From UBA6382 sp963600315 (lineage in GTDB: Bacteria; Bacteroidota; Bacteroidia; Bacteroidales; Bacteroidaceae), in assembly GCA_963600315.1 (NCBI GenBank), contig CAVCAW010000029.1, positions 1 through 64,000 on the forward strand: a DNA stretch of 64,000 bases, read 5' to 3'. How positions within the stretch are numbered: the first letter of the stretch is position 1; every line of letters starts with the position of its first letter. The translations under genes and the position numbers were made by a program. This document shows positions 14,997-24,495 of this stretch, one piece after another. The notes under the pieces were generated by a model. That model was not told the origin of the DNA, made no database searches, and was given only the letters and a program-made list of their open reading frames with translations.

Positions 14997-16156
14997 GAAC
15001 AACACTGACCAGATGCCTATGGCAGGCAGCAGCACTGGTGGGCCTGTGCACTGCGCTGACGAGTTGCGAGCGCAAGCCCGACCTGCACCTCGACTACAAT
15101 GACGATGTAGTGATTGATATGCCTATGGTAGAACTGGAACTCGACGTATTCTGGAACTACGAGACCGAGGTAGGCGGCACCTACGACTGGAAGGGTGAAT
15201 GGTACTATGGCTGGGACGACGAAGACAAGGAGCTCTTCGGCGAGATAGGCTACACCAAGCCCTCCACCTTCCAGATACGCCGTTACTACACGGGCGATGA
15301 GCCCTATGCAGCCCACACCAACGTGCTGGAGGCAATCATCTATGGCTACACCTACACCGGTGCCTTCAACTGGGGCTACTGGGACTTGCTGACATGGAAC
15401 GAAGTGCAATCGCTCGACGGTGTGCAGAGTTTGCGCTTCGACGAGCAGACCACACTCGAACACGTCACCGCCTACACGGGCCAGACGATGAACACCGTGC
15501 GCTACCAGGCACCCAAATACACCCACTCCTTCTACCAGCCCGAGGCTCTCTTCAGCGCCTACAAACAGGCCATAGAAATCAACAGAAACCTCGACGGCTT
15601 CGTCTACGACAAGGACCGCAATATGTGGGTCAAGAAACTGGAGATGCTACTAACGCCAATATCCTATATCTATCTGACCCAGGTGATAATCCATCACAAC
15701 AACGGCAAGATAACGGGAGTGGACGGCAACGGCAACCTGTCGGGCATGGCGCGCAGCGTCAACGTCAACACGGGTGTGGCTGGCGAAGACGAGATTACAG
15801 TGCACTACTACGTGCGCTTCAAGAAGGGCTGCGACATGAAAGGCGAGAGCGTAGACATAGCTGGCGGACGACTCATGTCGTTTGGCATCTGCAACCTCAA
15901 CGGTAACAAGGCTACCGACTCCCCTACCAGCGGGGCACGCCACTATATGGACGTCAATATGCAGTTCAGCAACGGCATGGACTCCACCTTCGTCTTTGAC
16001 GTGACCGACCAGGTGCGCAAACGCTATAAGGGAGGTGTCATCACCGTGGAGCTCAATGCCGACACCATCGATATGCCCAAGCGCAAGGGCGGTTCGGGCT
16101 TCGATGCCGTGGTCAAAGACTTTGAGGACGGAGGCACACACGAATTTGAGATGTAG
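14993..16156 (+). CDS. DUF5119 lipoprotein
   Basis: A 387-residue lipoprotein with a signal peptide ending in the lipobox LTSC (Cys24). The beginning of the mature protein (ERKPDLHLDYND) and the VELELDVFWNYETE region match the DUF5119 family of fimbrial accessory lipoproteins. The rest is beta-rich. Family members are found with Mfa/FimA-like pilins and are thought to be anchor or assembly components; the role here is by context. It overlaps the DUF3575 gene by 4 bp and is followed after 110 bp by the first fimbrillin. That gap contains a direct repeat CAACTTAA but no promoter match. Confidence 0.8.
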   Translation: MRTTLTRCLWQAAALVGLCTALTSCERKPDLHLDYNDDVVIDMPMVELELDVFWNYETEVGGTYDWKGEWYYGWDDEDKELFGEIGYTKPSTFQIRRYYTGDEPYAAHTNVLEAIIYGYTYTGAFNWGYWDLLTWNEVQSLDGVQSLRFDEQTTLEHVTAYTGQTMNTVRYQAPKYTHSFYQPEALFSAYKQAIEINRNLDGFVYDKDRNMWVKKLEMLLTPISYIYLTQVIIHHNNGKITGVDGNGNLSGMARSVNVNTGVAGEDEITVHYYVRFKKGCDMKGESVDIAGGRLMSFGICNLNGNKATDSPTSGARHYMDVNMQFSNGMDSTFVFDVTDQVRKRYKGGVITVELNADTIDMPKRKGGSGFDAVVKDFEDGGTHEFEM

Positions 16157-16266
16157 CATAAAAAGTCACTCCGCAGACAGACAGAGAGACAATGGCATGA
16201 ACATAAGAGAAAAAAAAACAACTTAAAAAAAACAACTTAATATTAACTAACCAAAACACTCAACAC

Positions 16267-18114
16267 ATGAAAAGACTCAATTATCTTCTTTTCACCGCAG
16301 CTGCGCTCACACTCGCAAGCTGCGCCGACGACAACTCTATGGGTGTCGGCAACGAGTCCGCAAAATCGAATGCCGTAAGCTTCGGTTTCAGCGTACCTAA
16401 CATGTTGCGTTCTGACTTGGTAGGCAACGATGCTGCCAATCAGCTCAGCAATGAGTTCGTAGTCTATGGCACCAAGCACCTGACCGGTGCTGAAAATGCC
16501 AGCGCCACCAACGACCAGGCTGTCTACACCAACTACAAGGTTGTCTACTCAGCCAACACCGCAGGTTCCTCTGAGTCAAACTCAGCTAACTGGGAGTATG
16601 TAGGAGAGACTCCGTATGATGCCGCTACGGTTTCTCCTGCCGCTACTGGCACGCAGACCATCAAGTACTGGGACTACAGCGCAGCCAACGGCTACACCTT
16701 CACCGCTTTCGCCGGCAAGACTGAACTTGAGGCAGGCAACGTCGTTGTAACCAAGACAACCGATGCTACCGGCAACGGCGCGACTGCAAACAGCAAGGGT
16801 TATACTGTCAAGACTGCCAAGGCTGAGGCTAACCTCAACAACCTCTACTTCTCTGACCGTGTAGAGGTAGCCAAGGCTAAGTATGGCGAGCCTGTGACCC
16901 TCACATTCCGCAACTTCGGTTCGAGAGTACGTGTAGGTTTCTATGAAACCGTGCCCGGCTACTCTGTGAAGATTGACAAGTTCTACTTTGATGACAACGC
17001 AACAGAGGCTGTCACTACCTACAAGGCAATGGACAAGGCCAACACCACCAACTTCGCAGCCGCTCACCGCAGCGTCACTCCTGCCACGACCAACGCCCTG
17101 ACCGTGACCTACGACGACCAGAACCAGCCTACAGTGACCAACACCACCGTTACCTACAGCAACACGCTGACTCTCGGCACCGGTGTTGTCAACACTACGC
17201 TCGGCAAATCGGCTACTGCTCCGTCTTGGGACCAGACCAACGGCACTTGGAACACTGTGTACCCCAACGAGGCTTGCACCACTCCGATGCTCATCCGTTG
17301 CGACTACACCCTCACCGCTGAGGATGGCTCCAACGAAGAGATTCACGTGAAGAACGCCCGCGTGGTTGTTCCCGCTGAATACATGAAGTGGAAGCCCAAC
17401 TATGCCTACACCTATCTCTTCAAGATTTCTGACAAGACCAACGGTACTACCGGCACAACTCCTACCGATCCTGACAATCCGAAGCCATACGACCCAAGCA
17501 ATCCTGACACCTCTGACGATCCTGAAGGACTGCACCCCATCACTTTCGACGCTGTAGTAGTTGACGCTACCACTGGCAATCAGGAGACCATCAGCACTGT
17601 TTCTACCAACACCGTGACTACCTACGCTGAAGGTTCTAACGTAACAACTAACGGCGAGTACACGGTTAACGAGACAATCAAGGCTATCAACACTAACACC
17701 AGCAACAAGACTGTCATCGTTCCTACCGCAGACAAAGCTAAGTTCGTTAAGCTCGACAAGGTTGCTACCGAGAGCGAAGTAAACGCACAGCTCAATGGTT
17801 CGTTGCTCGGCATCACCATGACTGACGAGACTTCTACTGTCGACGGCAACTACTTGACCTTCACTCCGGCTGAGGCTGGCACCTACGCTTACATCTATAC
17901 GAACACTGCTTACAAGGCAGCAGTTTACACCTCTGCTGCAACTGCCACCCACACCACTGGCACAGTATACTACGCCAAGACTACAAGCGGCGTGTACTAC
18001 CCAGCTTCTGGCATCAGTGCAGAGAACTTTGACACTTACAAAGCCAACCTCTACACTCTCACTACTACAGCTACTACTGGTGTCTACGACATCAAGGTTA
18101 TCACTGTAAAATAA
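16267..18114 (+). CDS. Fimbrillin-family lipoprotein 1
   Basis: A 615-residue pilin-like lipoprotein. Signal peptide and lipobox LASC (Cys19) are followed by a Mfa1/fimbrillin-like N-terminal domain (NMLRSDLVGNDAANQLSNEF, WEYVGETPYD, TIKYWDYSAANGYTFTAF). A central beta domain ends in KPNYAYTYLFKISD, then a Pro/Asp linker near 400-420 and a C-terminal domain starting PITFDAVVVDAT. It ends in a strand YDIKVITVK. In type V pili an Arg/Lys-specific protease cuts after such a strand (Arg48 of NMLR here is a candidate), allowing donor-strand assembly. It is paralogous to the next two genes. Confidence 0.85.
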   Translation: MKRLNYLLFTAAALTLASCADDNSMGVGNESAKSNAVSFGFSVPNMLRSDLVGNDAANQLSNEFVVYGTKHLTGAENASATNDQAVYTNYKVVYSANTAGSSESNSANWEYVGETPYDAATVSPAATGTQTIKYWDYSAANGYTFTAFAGKTELEAGNVVVTKTTDATGNGATANSKGYTVKTAKAEANLNNLYFSDRVEVAKAKYGEPVTLTFRNFGSRVRVGFYETVPGYSVKIDKFYFDDNATEAVTTYKAMDKANTTNFAAAHRSVTPATTNALTVTYDDQNQPTVTNTTVTYSNTLTLGTGVVNTTLGKSATAPSWDQTNGTWNTVYPNEACTTPMLIRCDYTLTAEDGSNEEIHVKNARVVVPAEYMKWKPNYAYTYLFKISDKTNGTTGTTPTDPDNPKPYDPSNPDTSDDPEGLHPITFDAVVVDATTGNQETISTVSTNTVTTYAEGSNVTTNGEYTVNETIKAINTNTSNKTVIVPTADKAKFVKLDKVATESEVNAQLNGSLLGITMTDETSTVDGNYLTFTPAEAGTYAYIYTNTAYKAAVYTSAATATHTTGTVYYAKTTSGVYYPASGISAENFDTYKANLYTLTTTATTGVYDIKVITVK

Positions 18115-18138
18115 AGGGATAACCTCACCATAAATTCG

Positions 18139-18165
18139 GTAGGGAGGGAGTGATACCCTCCCTAC
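18139..18165 (+). terminator. GC-rich hairpin between fimbrillins 1 and 2
   Basis: Perfect 10-bp stem GTAGGGAGGG/CCCTCCCTAC with a 7-nt loop, 25 bp after the fimbrillin 1 stop and 40 bp before fimbrillin 2. There is no T-run, so it more likely stabilises or partly terminates the message and could set the ratio of subunits. Confidence 0.5.
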
Positions 18166-18205
18166 TGCCAAAGAAAAGGAAGAAAACTCTTAACATTTAC
18201 GAATC

Positions 18206-19873
18206 ATGAAAAAAACTTATCTTATTGTTGCGGCTGCAGCACTGCTCACAGCAAGCTGCGCTGACGACAGCACGACAGGCGGCAACGACTTCGCCAAGAG
18301 CGCACCTATCGCTTTTGACATGCAGACTCCCGCTATGCTCAAGGCAACAGAGAGCGGTGCCACTGCCGCCACCAAGCTCGGAAATGAGTTTGTCGTATGG
18401 GGAGAGAAGAACGAAGGAGACGGCAAAACGGCTACCTCGACAGAGAACCTCGTGTTTAAGAACTACAAGGTGCAATATACCGCAAGTAGCGCATACACCA
18501 CTACCAGCAACACCAAGGACTGGGAGTATGTGGGCTACACCCCATACACTAATGCTCAGGTATATCCTGCCATAGCCGACGGCACAAAACAGACCATCAA
18601 GTACTGGGACTACAGCGCCAGCAGCTACACTTTCACTGCTGTGTCAGCTAAGCAAGAGGACATCACTAACGGCAAAGTGAAGATAACCAAGACTGAGACC
18701 GGCACCAACGGTGTCTACGACAAAGGTTACACCATCGAACTGGCAGACGGAGCTACCACAGGCGACATCTATGTTGCTGACCGCAACGTCATCAGCAAGA
18801 GCAATGGTACTGACCGCACTGCAACCAATGCCTACGGCGGCAATGTGACCTTCACCTTCCGCAGTTTCCAGACCAAGGTTCGCTTCGGTCTCTATGAGAG
18901 GATTCCCGGCTACAAGGTGAAGGTGACGAGCGTGAAGTTCGGCGGCACCGAAAACACTGCCAACTTCGGTGTTGACGGCAAGTTCATCACTGCCGGCACT
19001 GGCACCAAGTACACCGTTACCTATGAGGACGGCACTAACAACACCACAGCCAACAGAGCAGTGGTAGCTGTAGACGGAACTTCTACAAGCACCAACACTC
19101 TGACGGGCGGCGCCAACATATTTGGAGATGGCACTTACCTCGGCACTGCAGCCACTGCCCCTACCTACGATCAGGCAGGCGGTGCTTACACAGCCATTCT
19201 GCCTTACCCGGGCAACACCACCAACATGAAGTTGACCATCTCCTACGACCTCATCTCAGAGGATTCGGGCGAAAAGATATCCATCAAGGACAAGACAGCG
19301 GAAGTACCCGCTGCCTACTGCCAGTGGAAGTCCAACTATGCCTACACCTACCTCTTCAAGATTACCGACAACGCAGCTGACCTCTACCCCATCACCTTCG
19401 ACGCTGTAGTAGAGACTGCCGAGGAGGGTACGCAGGAGACTATCACCAGCGAGACCGAGCCTTCTATCACTACGTTCGCAACCAGCGGCAACACGGTGGT
19501 TACTGGCAACGACGAGTACAAGACAGGCAGCACTATCTACGCATCAGTAGTAGACGGTGGCACAGCGGTAACTCTGACCGACGCTACAGCCAAGGTTTAC
19601 ACCGTTTCGTCCACCGACGAGGCCAACTTCCCAATTACTGCTGCTTCGGTAGCTAATGCTATTGAACACGCATCAGTCACTGATGCCAAAATAACGGCTA
19701 CAGCTATAACAGGTGCGACTATCGCGACTGTTGTACCTATGGGCGACGGCACAACAGCCACTCGCACTCTGTCAGCCATTTCATGGACAGCAGAGTCGGG
19801 CAAGACCTACGCTGTAGAGTACACCGGCACAACAGGCAAGAAGACCTACAAGATAATCAAGATTGCTGACTAA
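18206..19873 (+). CDS. Fimbrillin-family lipoprotein 2
   Basis: A 555-residue paralogue of its neighbours. Lipobox TASC (Cys18) is followed by PAMLKATESGATAATKLGNE, WEYVGYTPYT and IKYWDYSASSYTFTAV, then SNYAYTYLFKITDNAADLYP and a C-terminal domain beginning ITFDAVVETAEEG. The last strand is KTYKIIKIAD. The candidate processing site is Lys46, aligned with Arg48 of fimbrillin 1 and Arg46 of fimbrillin 3. It lacks the Pro/Asp linker of fimbrillin 1. It probably forms shaft or sub-tip material in the same pilus; which paralogue is the major subunit cannot be told from sequence. Confidence 0.85.
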   Translation: MKKTYLIVAAAALLTASCADDSTTGGNDFAKSAPIAFDMQTPAMLKATESGATAATKLGNEFVVWGEKNEGDGKTATSTENLVFKNYKVQYTASSAYTTTSNTKDWEYVGYTPYTNAQVYPAIADGTKQTIKYWDYSASSYTFTAVSAKQEDITNGKVKITKTETGTNGVYDKGYTIELADGATTGDIYVADRNVISKSNGTDRTATNAYGGNVTFTFRSFQTKVRFGLYERIPGYKVKVTSVKFGGTENTANFGVDGKFITAGTGTKYTVTYEDGTNNTTANRAVVAVDGTSTSTNTLTGGANIFGDGTYLGTAATAPTYDQAGGAYTAILPYPGNTTNMKLTISYDLISEDSGEKISIKDKTAEVPAAYCQWKSNYAYTYLFKITDNAADLYPITFDAVVETAEEGTQETITSETEPSITTFATSGNTVVTGNDEYKTGSTIYASVVDGGTAVTLTDATAKVYTVSSTDEANFPITAASVANAIEHASVTDAKITATAITGATIATVVPMGDGTTATRTLSAISWTAESGKTYAVEYTGTTGKKTYKIIKIAD

Positions 19874-19901
19874 GCAATCGCTCGCAGGCAAGACCTGACA
19901 G

Positions 19902-19930
19902 GCAGGACGGGGTTCGACTCCCCGCCCTGC
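19902..19930 (+). terminator. Hairpin between fimbrillins 2 and 3 with a tRNA T-arm-like tip
   Basis: A 10-bp stem with one A-C mismatch (GCAGGACGGGG against CCCCGCCCTGC) closed by the loop TTCGACT, 28 bp after the fimbrillin 2 stop. The upper part, CGGGG-TTCGACT-CCCCG, is a perfect tRNA T-arm and is followed by CCCTGCT-A-CCA, like an acceptor 3' strand. No 5' tRNA half exists upstream. It is best read as an intercistronic hairpin; a tRNA 3' fragment is possible. Confidence 0.45.
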
Positions 19931-20051
19931 TACCAAAACAAAAAGATACAGTCCCCCACACACCACTGCGGCAAGGGCACGCTGGGCGACCGAGAGGGGA
20001 AAGAATAATACCAAGACCTGAGCGGGACGGTTTCGCTCATGCACAAACACT

Positions 20052-22079
20052 ATGTATAAAAGATTAGCAACATACCTCATGGCAGCACTGTCGCTTACGG
20101 CATGCGTAAACGACGAGGACAACAGCCCGTCAATCAGCGGCGGCAAGGGCGTGATATCGTTTGGTCCCGAAGTGTCGCCAATGCTACGAGCCACCCAGAC
20201 GGGAGCCACCGCCGCCACCACGTTGGGCAACAAATTCTACGTATTCGGTATCAAGAACGAGAGCCGCGAGGGTGCTGGCAACGTGAGCAACGAGAACCTC
20301 GTGTTTCGCAACTACAAGGTGGCTTACACCACTGGCAGCGCCAACACCTCCACCACCAACACCAGCGGCTGGGAGTATGTGGGAGTGAAGCTCACCGACA
20401 ACGAGGCTGCCAACCTGATGCCCAACCCAAGTGCCGGCGACAACACGCAGACGGTGAAATACTGGGACACCAATGCCGACGACTATACCTTCTACGCCAT
20501 AGCCGTAGCGAACAACGACCTCGAGGACGGCAACGTGGCCATCACAAAGACCACCGACTACGCCTATAATGCCTATCGCAACGGCTACAGTGTAGCTCTG
20601 AAATCCACCGCCGACCCCACAGCCCTCTACATAGCCGACCGATACAACGTCACTGCCACGGGCAGCGGTTCGGTCTATGGCGACAACGTGACATTCACGT
20701 TCCGCAACGCCATGGCAAAGGTGCGCGTGGCGATGTATGAGACGGTGCCGGGCTACACGCTCACCCTCGACGCTTTCCGCATAGCAGACAACAAGACAGT
20801 GCCCTCCTTCGGCGACATGACGACAGCTGCTACCGGTGCCTTCAGCGCAAACCTAGCCACCAACAAACCGGGCCACGACGGCACCATGACCGTCATCTAC
20901 AAGGAGACGGGCGAGGGACAGAACATGGCGCAGGTAGCTTTTGATGCCACCAAAGACAACGTGCTCACCCTGGGCGACAACCTCAAGGCAGGCACACAGC
21001 TCACCAACACCTCCGCCACCGCCCTCTACGACCATGCCGACGGCACGTACACCACGGTGTACCCCATGGAGGATAACAACAGCAACCTGAAACTGAAGGT
21101 GGACTTCACCCTCCACGCTACTACGGGCGAGACGATAAAGGTGACCGACGCTACCGCCGAGGTGCCCGCTGCCTACCTCAAGTGGAGACCGGGCTATGCC
21201 TACACCTACATCTTCAAGATTAGCGACCAAACCAATGCCACCGTGGGCAGTCTCACGGGTCTTTACCCCATCACCTTCGACGCAGTGATGATAACTGACG
21301 GAATAGGCGAGGAGGAGAAGATATCCACCACGGGCACTGGCACCAATATCATCACCATGGGCTATGACCAGACTGCCAAGACCGTAGTGGTGGGCAAGGA
21401 CGACTATGCAGAGGGCAACACCATCTACGCTTCAATTGTAGAGTCGGACAATATCGTCACACCCACCAACAGCAATGCAAAGCTCTACACAGTGACGACC
21501 AACGACCCCGACAACCACCCTGCCACTGAAGCTACAGTGGCAGAATACCTCACAGCATATGCCGCCGACAACACACTCATAGACCAGCCGGTGACAGCCT
21601 ATGACATGACACTGCCGGCTGACGCCTTCGTAAACACAGTGCCGATCAGCAATGGTGACACACGCACACTGGACGCTGTGAAATGGACGGCTCAGAAGCA
21701 CGTCTACGCTGTGGAATACACCAACGCCTCGGGTAGCAAGAGCTACAAGATAGTGAGGGTTGGCGGATATGACGGCAAGACTTCGGGCACACTGACGCTC
21801 AACCGCACCACAGTGAGCAACATGGGTGGAGACATCAAGCCTCTACTCAAAGTAGACGATGAGACTATAAGCAACCAAGATGTGACATACGCTCTCGACT
21901 ATGCCGGCACCTACGGACTAGCCGTACCGACGAGTGTCATCATAGACTACGCCGGTACCGACGAAATAACCGTCAGCGTTCCGGCAGGCACGGCAGCCAC
22001 CACTGGCGGCAACAGCTACACCCTGATAGCCACCTATGGTCGCCGCACCTACACTACATCCTTTACAGTAAGCCAATAA
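20052..22079 (+). CDS. Fimbrillin-family lipoprotein 3 with C-terminal extension
   Basis: A 675-residue paralogue. Lipobox LTAC (Cys18), then SPMLRATQTGATAATTLGNK, WEYVGVKLTD, QTVKYWDTNADDYTFYAI, the AYTYIFKISDQTN segment and a PITFDAVMITDG domain. Residues 560-570 (SKSYKIVRV) align with the terminal strands of fimbrillins 1 and 2, yet this protein continues for about 105 more residues (571-675) with a small beta domain ending YTTSFTVSQ, reminiscent of a bacterial Ig-like or BACON-type fold. An extra C-terminal domain could block or alter subunit addition, suggesting a tip, base or regulator role rather than a shaft subunit; that is inference. Confidence 0.82.
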   Translation: MYKRLATYLMAALSLTACVNDEDNSPSISGGKGVISFGPEVSPMLRATQTGATAATTLGNKFYVFGIKNESREGAGNVSNENLVFRNYKVAYTTGSANTSTTNTSGWEYVGVKLTDNEAANLMPNPSAGDNTQTVKYWDTNADDYTFYAIAVANNDLEDGNVAITKTTDYAYNAYRNGYSVALKSTADPTALYIADRYNVTATGSGSVYGDNVTFTFRNAMAKVRVAMYETVPGYTLTLDAFRIADNKTVPSFGDMTTAATGAFSANLATNKPGHDGTMTVIYKETGEGQNMAQVAFDATKDNVLTLGDNLKAGTQLTNTSATALYDHADGTYTTVYPMEDNNSNLKLKVDFTLHATTGETIKVTDATAEVPAAYLKWRPGYAYTYIFKISDQTNATVGSLTGLYPITFDAVMITDGIGEEEKISTTGTGTNIITMGYDQTAKTVVVGKDDYAEGNTIYASIVESDNIVTPTNSNAKLYTVTTNDPDNHPATEATVAEYLTAYAADNTLIDQPVTAYDMTLPADAFVNTVPISNGDTRTLDAVKWTAQKHVYAVEYTNASGSKSYKIVRVGGYDGKTSGTLTLNRTTVSNMGGDIKPLLKVDDETISNQDVTYALDYAGTYGLAVPTSVIIDYAGTDEITVSVPAGTAATTGGNSYTLIATYGRRTYTTSFTVSQ

Positions 22080-22088
22080 CGCACAGCA

Positions 22089-23297
22089 ATGAAGGACACT
22101 ACAAAGCACACCCTACGCAGACTGAGCACCGCCGCCATCAAGACTACACTCATGGCGGCAGTGGTGGCAGCACTGCCCGGCTGCTCAGCCTCCGACGGAG
22201 ACTCAACGACTCCCGCCGGCGAACTGCACAGCATATCGTTCAGTACCTCGGGAGAGATGAAGCAACAGCTGAAATCGATGACCCAGACAGGACTGGAGAC
22301 GCTGGGCTACGAGTCCATACTCCTCTACGGCTACAAGACCATAGAGTCGGAACTGCAGAACGTCATGCCGGGCTACACGCTCAACTACACTGCCAACTCC
22401 GCTAATTCCTCTGCCTCAAACACCAACGACTGGGAGTATGTGGGGCAAGGCACCGACTATCTGGGCAACAAGCAGGAGATAAAGTACTGGGACGGCAACT
22501 CCAAGGACTACCGCTTCTTCGGAGTACTGCCAAAATACAAGGACAGACTGAAGTATAATGACGCCGCCATTACCTCATCGACCGTAGTGAGCGCCAGCGG
22601 CAACTTCAGCATGACCTTCGACGGACTGGAATATATGACTCTGACTGCCGACGGCAAGTACTACAATTCTGCCGGTACAGAGGTAGCCGAGAGCGAGATA
22701 CCGATGTATGGCACCCTGTGGCAGGGCGACCCCGCCACAAGCTACGACAGTCCCGTGCCCATATCGTTCGCCAAGCCCTACGCACTGGTACGCGTAGTAT
22801 TCGAACGACCCGCCGGCACGACGACCACTGTATTGGGCAATGCCAGCGGCACCGACCACGCCATAACCTTCGGACCCAAAGACGGGTCTTCTCTGGCAGG
22901 TTCGGGCGTGGTGGACGTGAGCTGGTCGATGACAGACACCCACGAGACAGCCACAGCCACGGCAGGCACTGCCACACTGCCCACCATGAAGCTCGACCCG
23001 CTGACACTCGCCGAGCAGGACACACGCTATGTGGCATGGCCCGAATACTTGATGATACCCGTTAGCAATGCCGTGGACTTCAAATGCACTGCCCACATCC
23101 ACACCACCAACTCATCGGGCACAGACGTCTACGACGAGCGCACCGCCATAGTGCCCGCAGCCTACATGGGGTGGCGCCCCGGTTTCGAATACACCTATGT
23201 GTTCAAGATAACGTCGACCAACTCGATGGAGTTCAGCCACGTGGTGGAAGTCTACACCAAGTGGCAAGCAGGCTATACCGACGAGACTACTTGGTAG
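22089..23297 (+). CDS. Divergent fimbrillin-like lipoprotein 4
   Basis: A 402-residue lipoprotein with an unusually long N-terminus before the lipobox LPGC (Cys32). It keeps family landmarks in the same order as the larger paralogues (LKSMTQTGLETLGYESILLY, NDWEYVGQGT, EIKYWDGNSKDYRFFGVL, GWRPGFEYTYVFKIT). It lacks the large C-terminal domain and stops soon after, at YTKWQAGYTDETTW. The shorter form fits a minor, tip-proximal or anchor pilin. It starts 9 bp after fimbrillin 3, so translation is probably coupled. Confidence 0.78.
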   Translation: MKDTTKHTLRRLSTAAIKTTLMAAVVAALPGCSASDGDSTTPAGELHSISFSTSGEMKQQLKSMTQTGLETLGYESILLYGYKTIESELQNVMPGYTLNYTANSANSSASNTNDWEYVGQGTDYLGNKQEIKYWDGNSKDYRFFGVLPKYKDRLKYNDAAITSSTVVSASGNFSMTFDGLEYMTLTADGKYYNSAGTEVAESEIPMYGTLWQGDPATSYDSPVPISFAKPYALVRVVFERPAGTTTTVLGNASGTDHAITFGPKDGSSLAGSGVVDVSWSMTDTHETATATAGTATLPTMKLDPLTLAEQDTRYVAWPEYLMIPVSNAVDFKCTAHIHTTNSSGTDVYDERTAIVPAAYMGWRPGFEYTYVFKITSTNSMEFSHVVEVYTKWQAGYTDETTW

Positions 23298-23364
23298 GAC
23301 GATACGCCCAACCTGATTAGGGCAGTTACGACACCGACAAAGCACATACACACACATCGCAGAC

Positions 23365-24423
23365 ATGACACACACACTTCGCACAACAATCATACTGCCG
23401 GCTCTCACGCTGCTGGCACTACTCGCCACAACGGCTTGCTCGTCGGACAACGACAGCGACCTGAGAGGCTCCAAGACCATAACGATAGACATTCCCATTG
23501 ACATATACTCCGCAAGCGGCAGTCAAGGTCAGCTGAAAGCTACTGCCACGCAGGGCGATCCCGGCAATGATGCCAGTTTCAAAGCTCCGCTGTGGCTCTA
23601 TGTAGTAGCCTTCGTATCGGAAAACGATGGTTCGGACTACGAGATACTGACCAAGACCCTCTCGTGGGCAGACGACGACGAAGCCAACGGAGAGTGGACC
23701 CTGCAAGACGAGGGAAAGCGCGAGGAACGCTGGCACAAGAACGTGCGCGTGACCTTCAACATCTCACGCGCCTTCAACAACTCGGTGGGAGCAAGCCGCG
23801 TCTACGCCATAGCCTCACGCACCGACTTGAGCACGCTGCTGCCCGCTGACATCACAAGTTTCACCAGCATGACTGACCTTGAAGGCATCACGCTCGACAT
23901 GAGCAGCCTCACAGCCATCCAGCTGGGCGACACTTACTCCACACCTGCCTACGACCGCAGCACACCGGCTCAGGCAAGCGACAACGGCAACATTGCCGAA
24001 AACAACAAGTCGCTGACCTGTAGCACCGTGAAGCTTTACCACGTGGCAGCCAAGACAGACTTCACATGGGAGGTGGACGCCTCACTGCGCAAGACTACCG
24101 AACTGAAGTCAATAGTGTGCACAGGACTGCCTACTACGTGCAAGGTGTTCAAACCGACAGAGAATCCCGTTGGCACCGCCACCGCCACCGTGCTGGGCAC
24201 AGCCGCCGACAATGCGGCGGTGATAGTAGACGAGGGCAACAAATGGACAGGTCGCGCTTACACTTACGTGCTACAGCCGCCCTCGCCCGGCACTGTGAAC
24301 TACACCGTGACCTACGGCGGCAGCGCCGGCCGTGCCGAGACCAACAAGTCCTCCACCCCCGCAACAGGGGTCTACAACAATGTGTTTACGGGCTGGTATC
24401 GCATCACCGCTACGGTGAAATAG
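23365..24423 (+). CDS. Fimbrial-locus lipoprotein of unknown family
   Basis: A 352-residue lipoprotein (lipobox TTAC, Cys25). The mature start KTITIDIPIDIYS followed by PLWLYVVAFVSENDGSDYEI resembles the first strands of Mfa2/FimB-like or minor fimbrial components, but I do not recognise the family with confidence. The C-terminal part is beta-rich and ends NVFTGWYRITATVK. It is the last lipoprotein of the series and lies 72 bp before the giant adhesin gene, so a tip or adaptor role between pilus and adhesin is one possibility; this is inference from position only. Confidence 0.7.
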   Translation: MTHTLRTTIILPALTLLALLATTACSSDNDSDLRGSKTITIDIPIDIYSASGSQGQLKATATQGDPGNDASFKAPLWLYVVAFVSENDGSDYEILTKTLSWADDDEANGEWTLQDEGKREERWHKNVRVTFNISRAFNNSVGASRVYAIASRTDLSTLLPADITSFTSMTDLEGITLDMSSLTAIQLGDTYSTPAYDRSTPAQASDNGNIAENNKSLTCSTVKLYHVAAKTDFTWEVDASLRKTTELKSIVCTGLPTTCKVFKPTENPVGTATATVLGTAADNAAVIVDEGNKWTGRAYTYVLQPPSPGTVNYTVTYGGSAGRAETNKSSTPATGVYNNVFTGWYRITATVK

Positions 24424-24495
24424 CCTTAAACGCACACACTCCGAACACTTCACAAGAACAATATACACACGACAACAAAAATAACACGCTGATAT

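Noticed and set aside
16582..18171. A 529-codon open frame on the minus strand opposite fimbrillin 1
   Set aside because: Antisense to a well-supported lipoprotein gene; the Ser/Val-rich translation mirrors the Thr/Asn-rich codons of the real gene.
19860..19935. A complete tRNA gene ending at 19935
   Set aside because: No acceptor 5' strand, D-arm or anticodon arm can be drawn from the preceding sequence.
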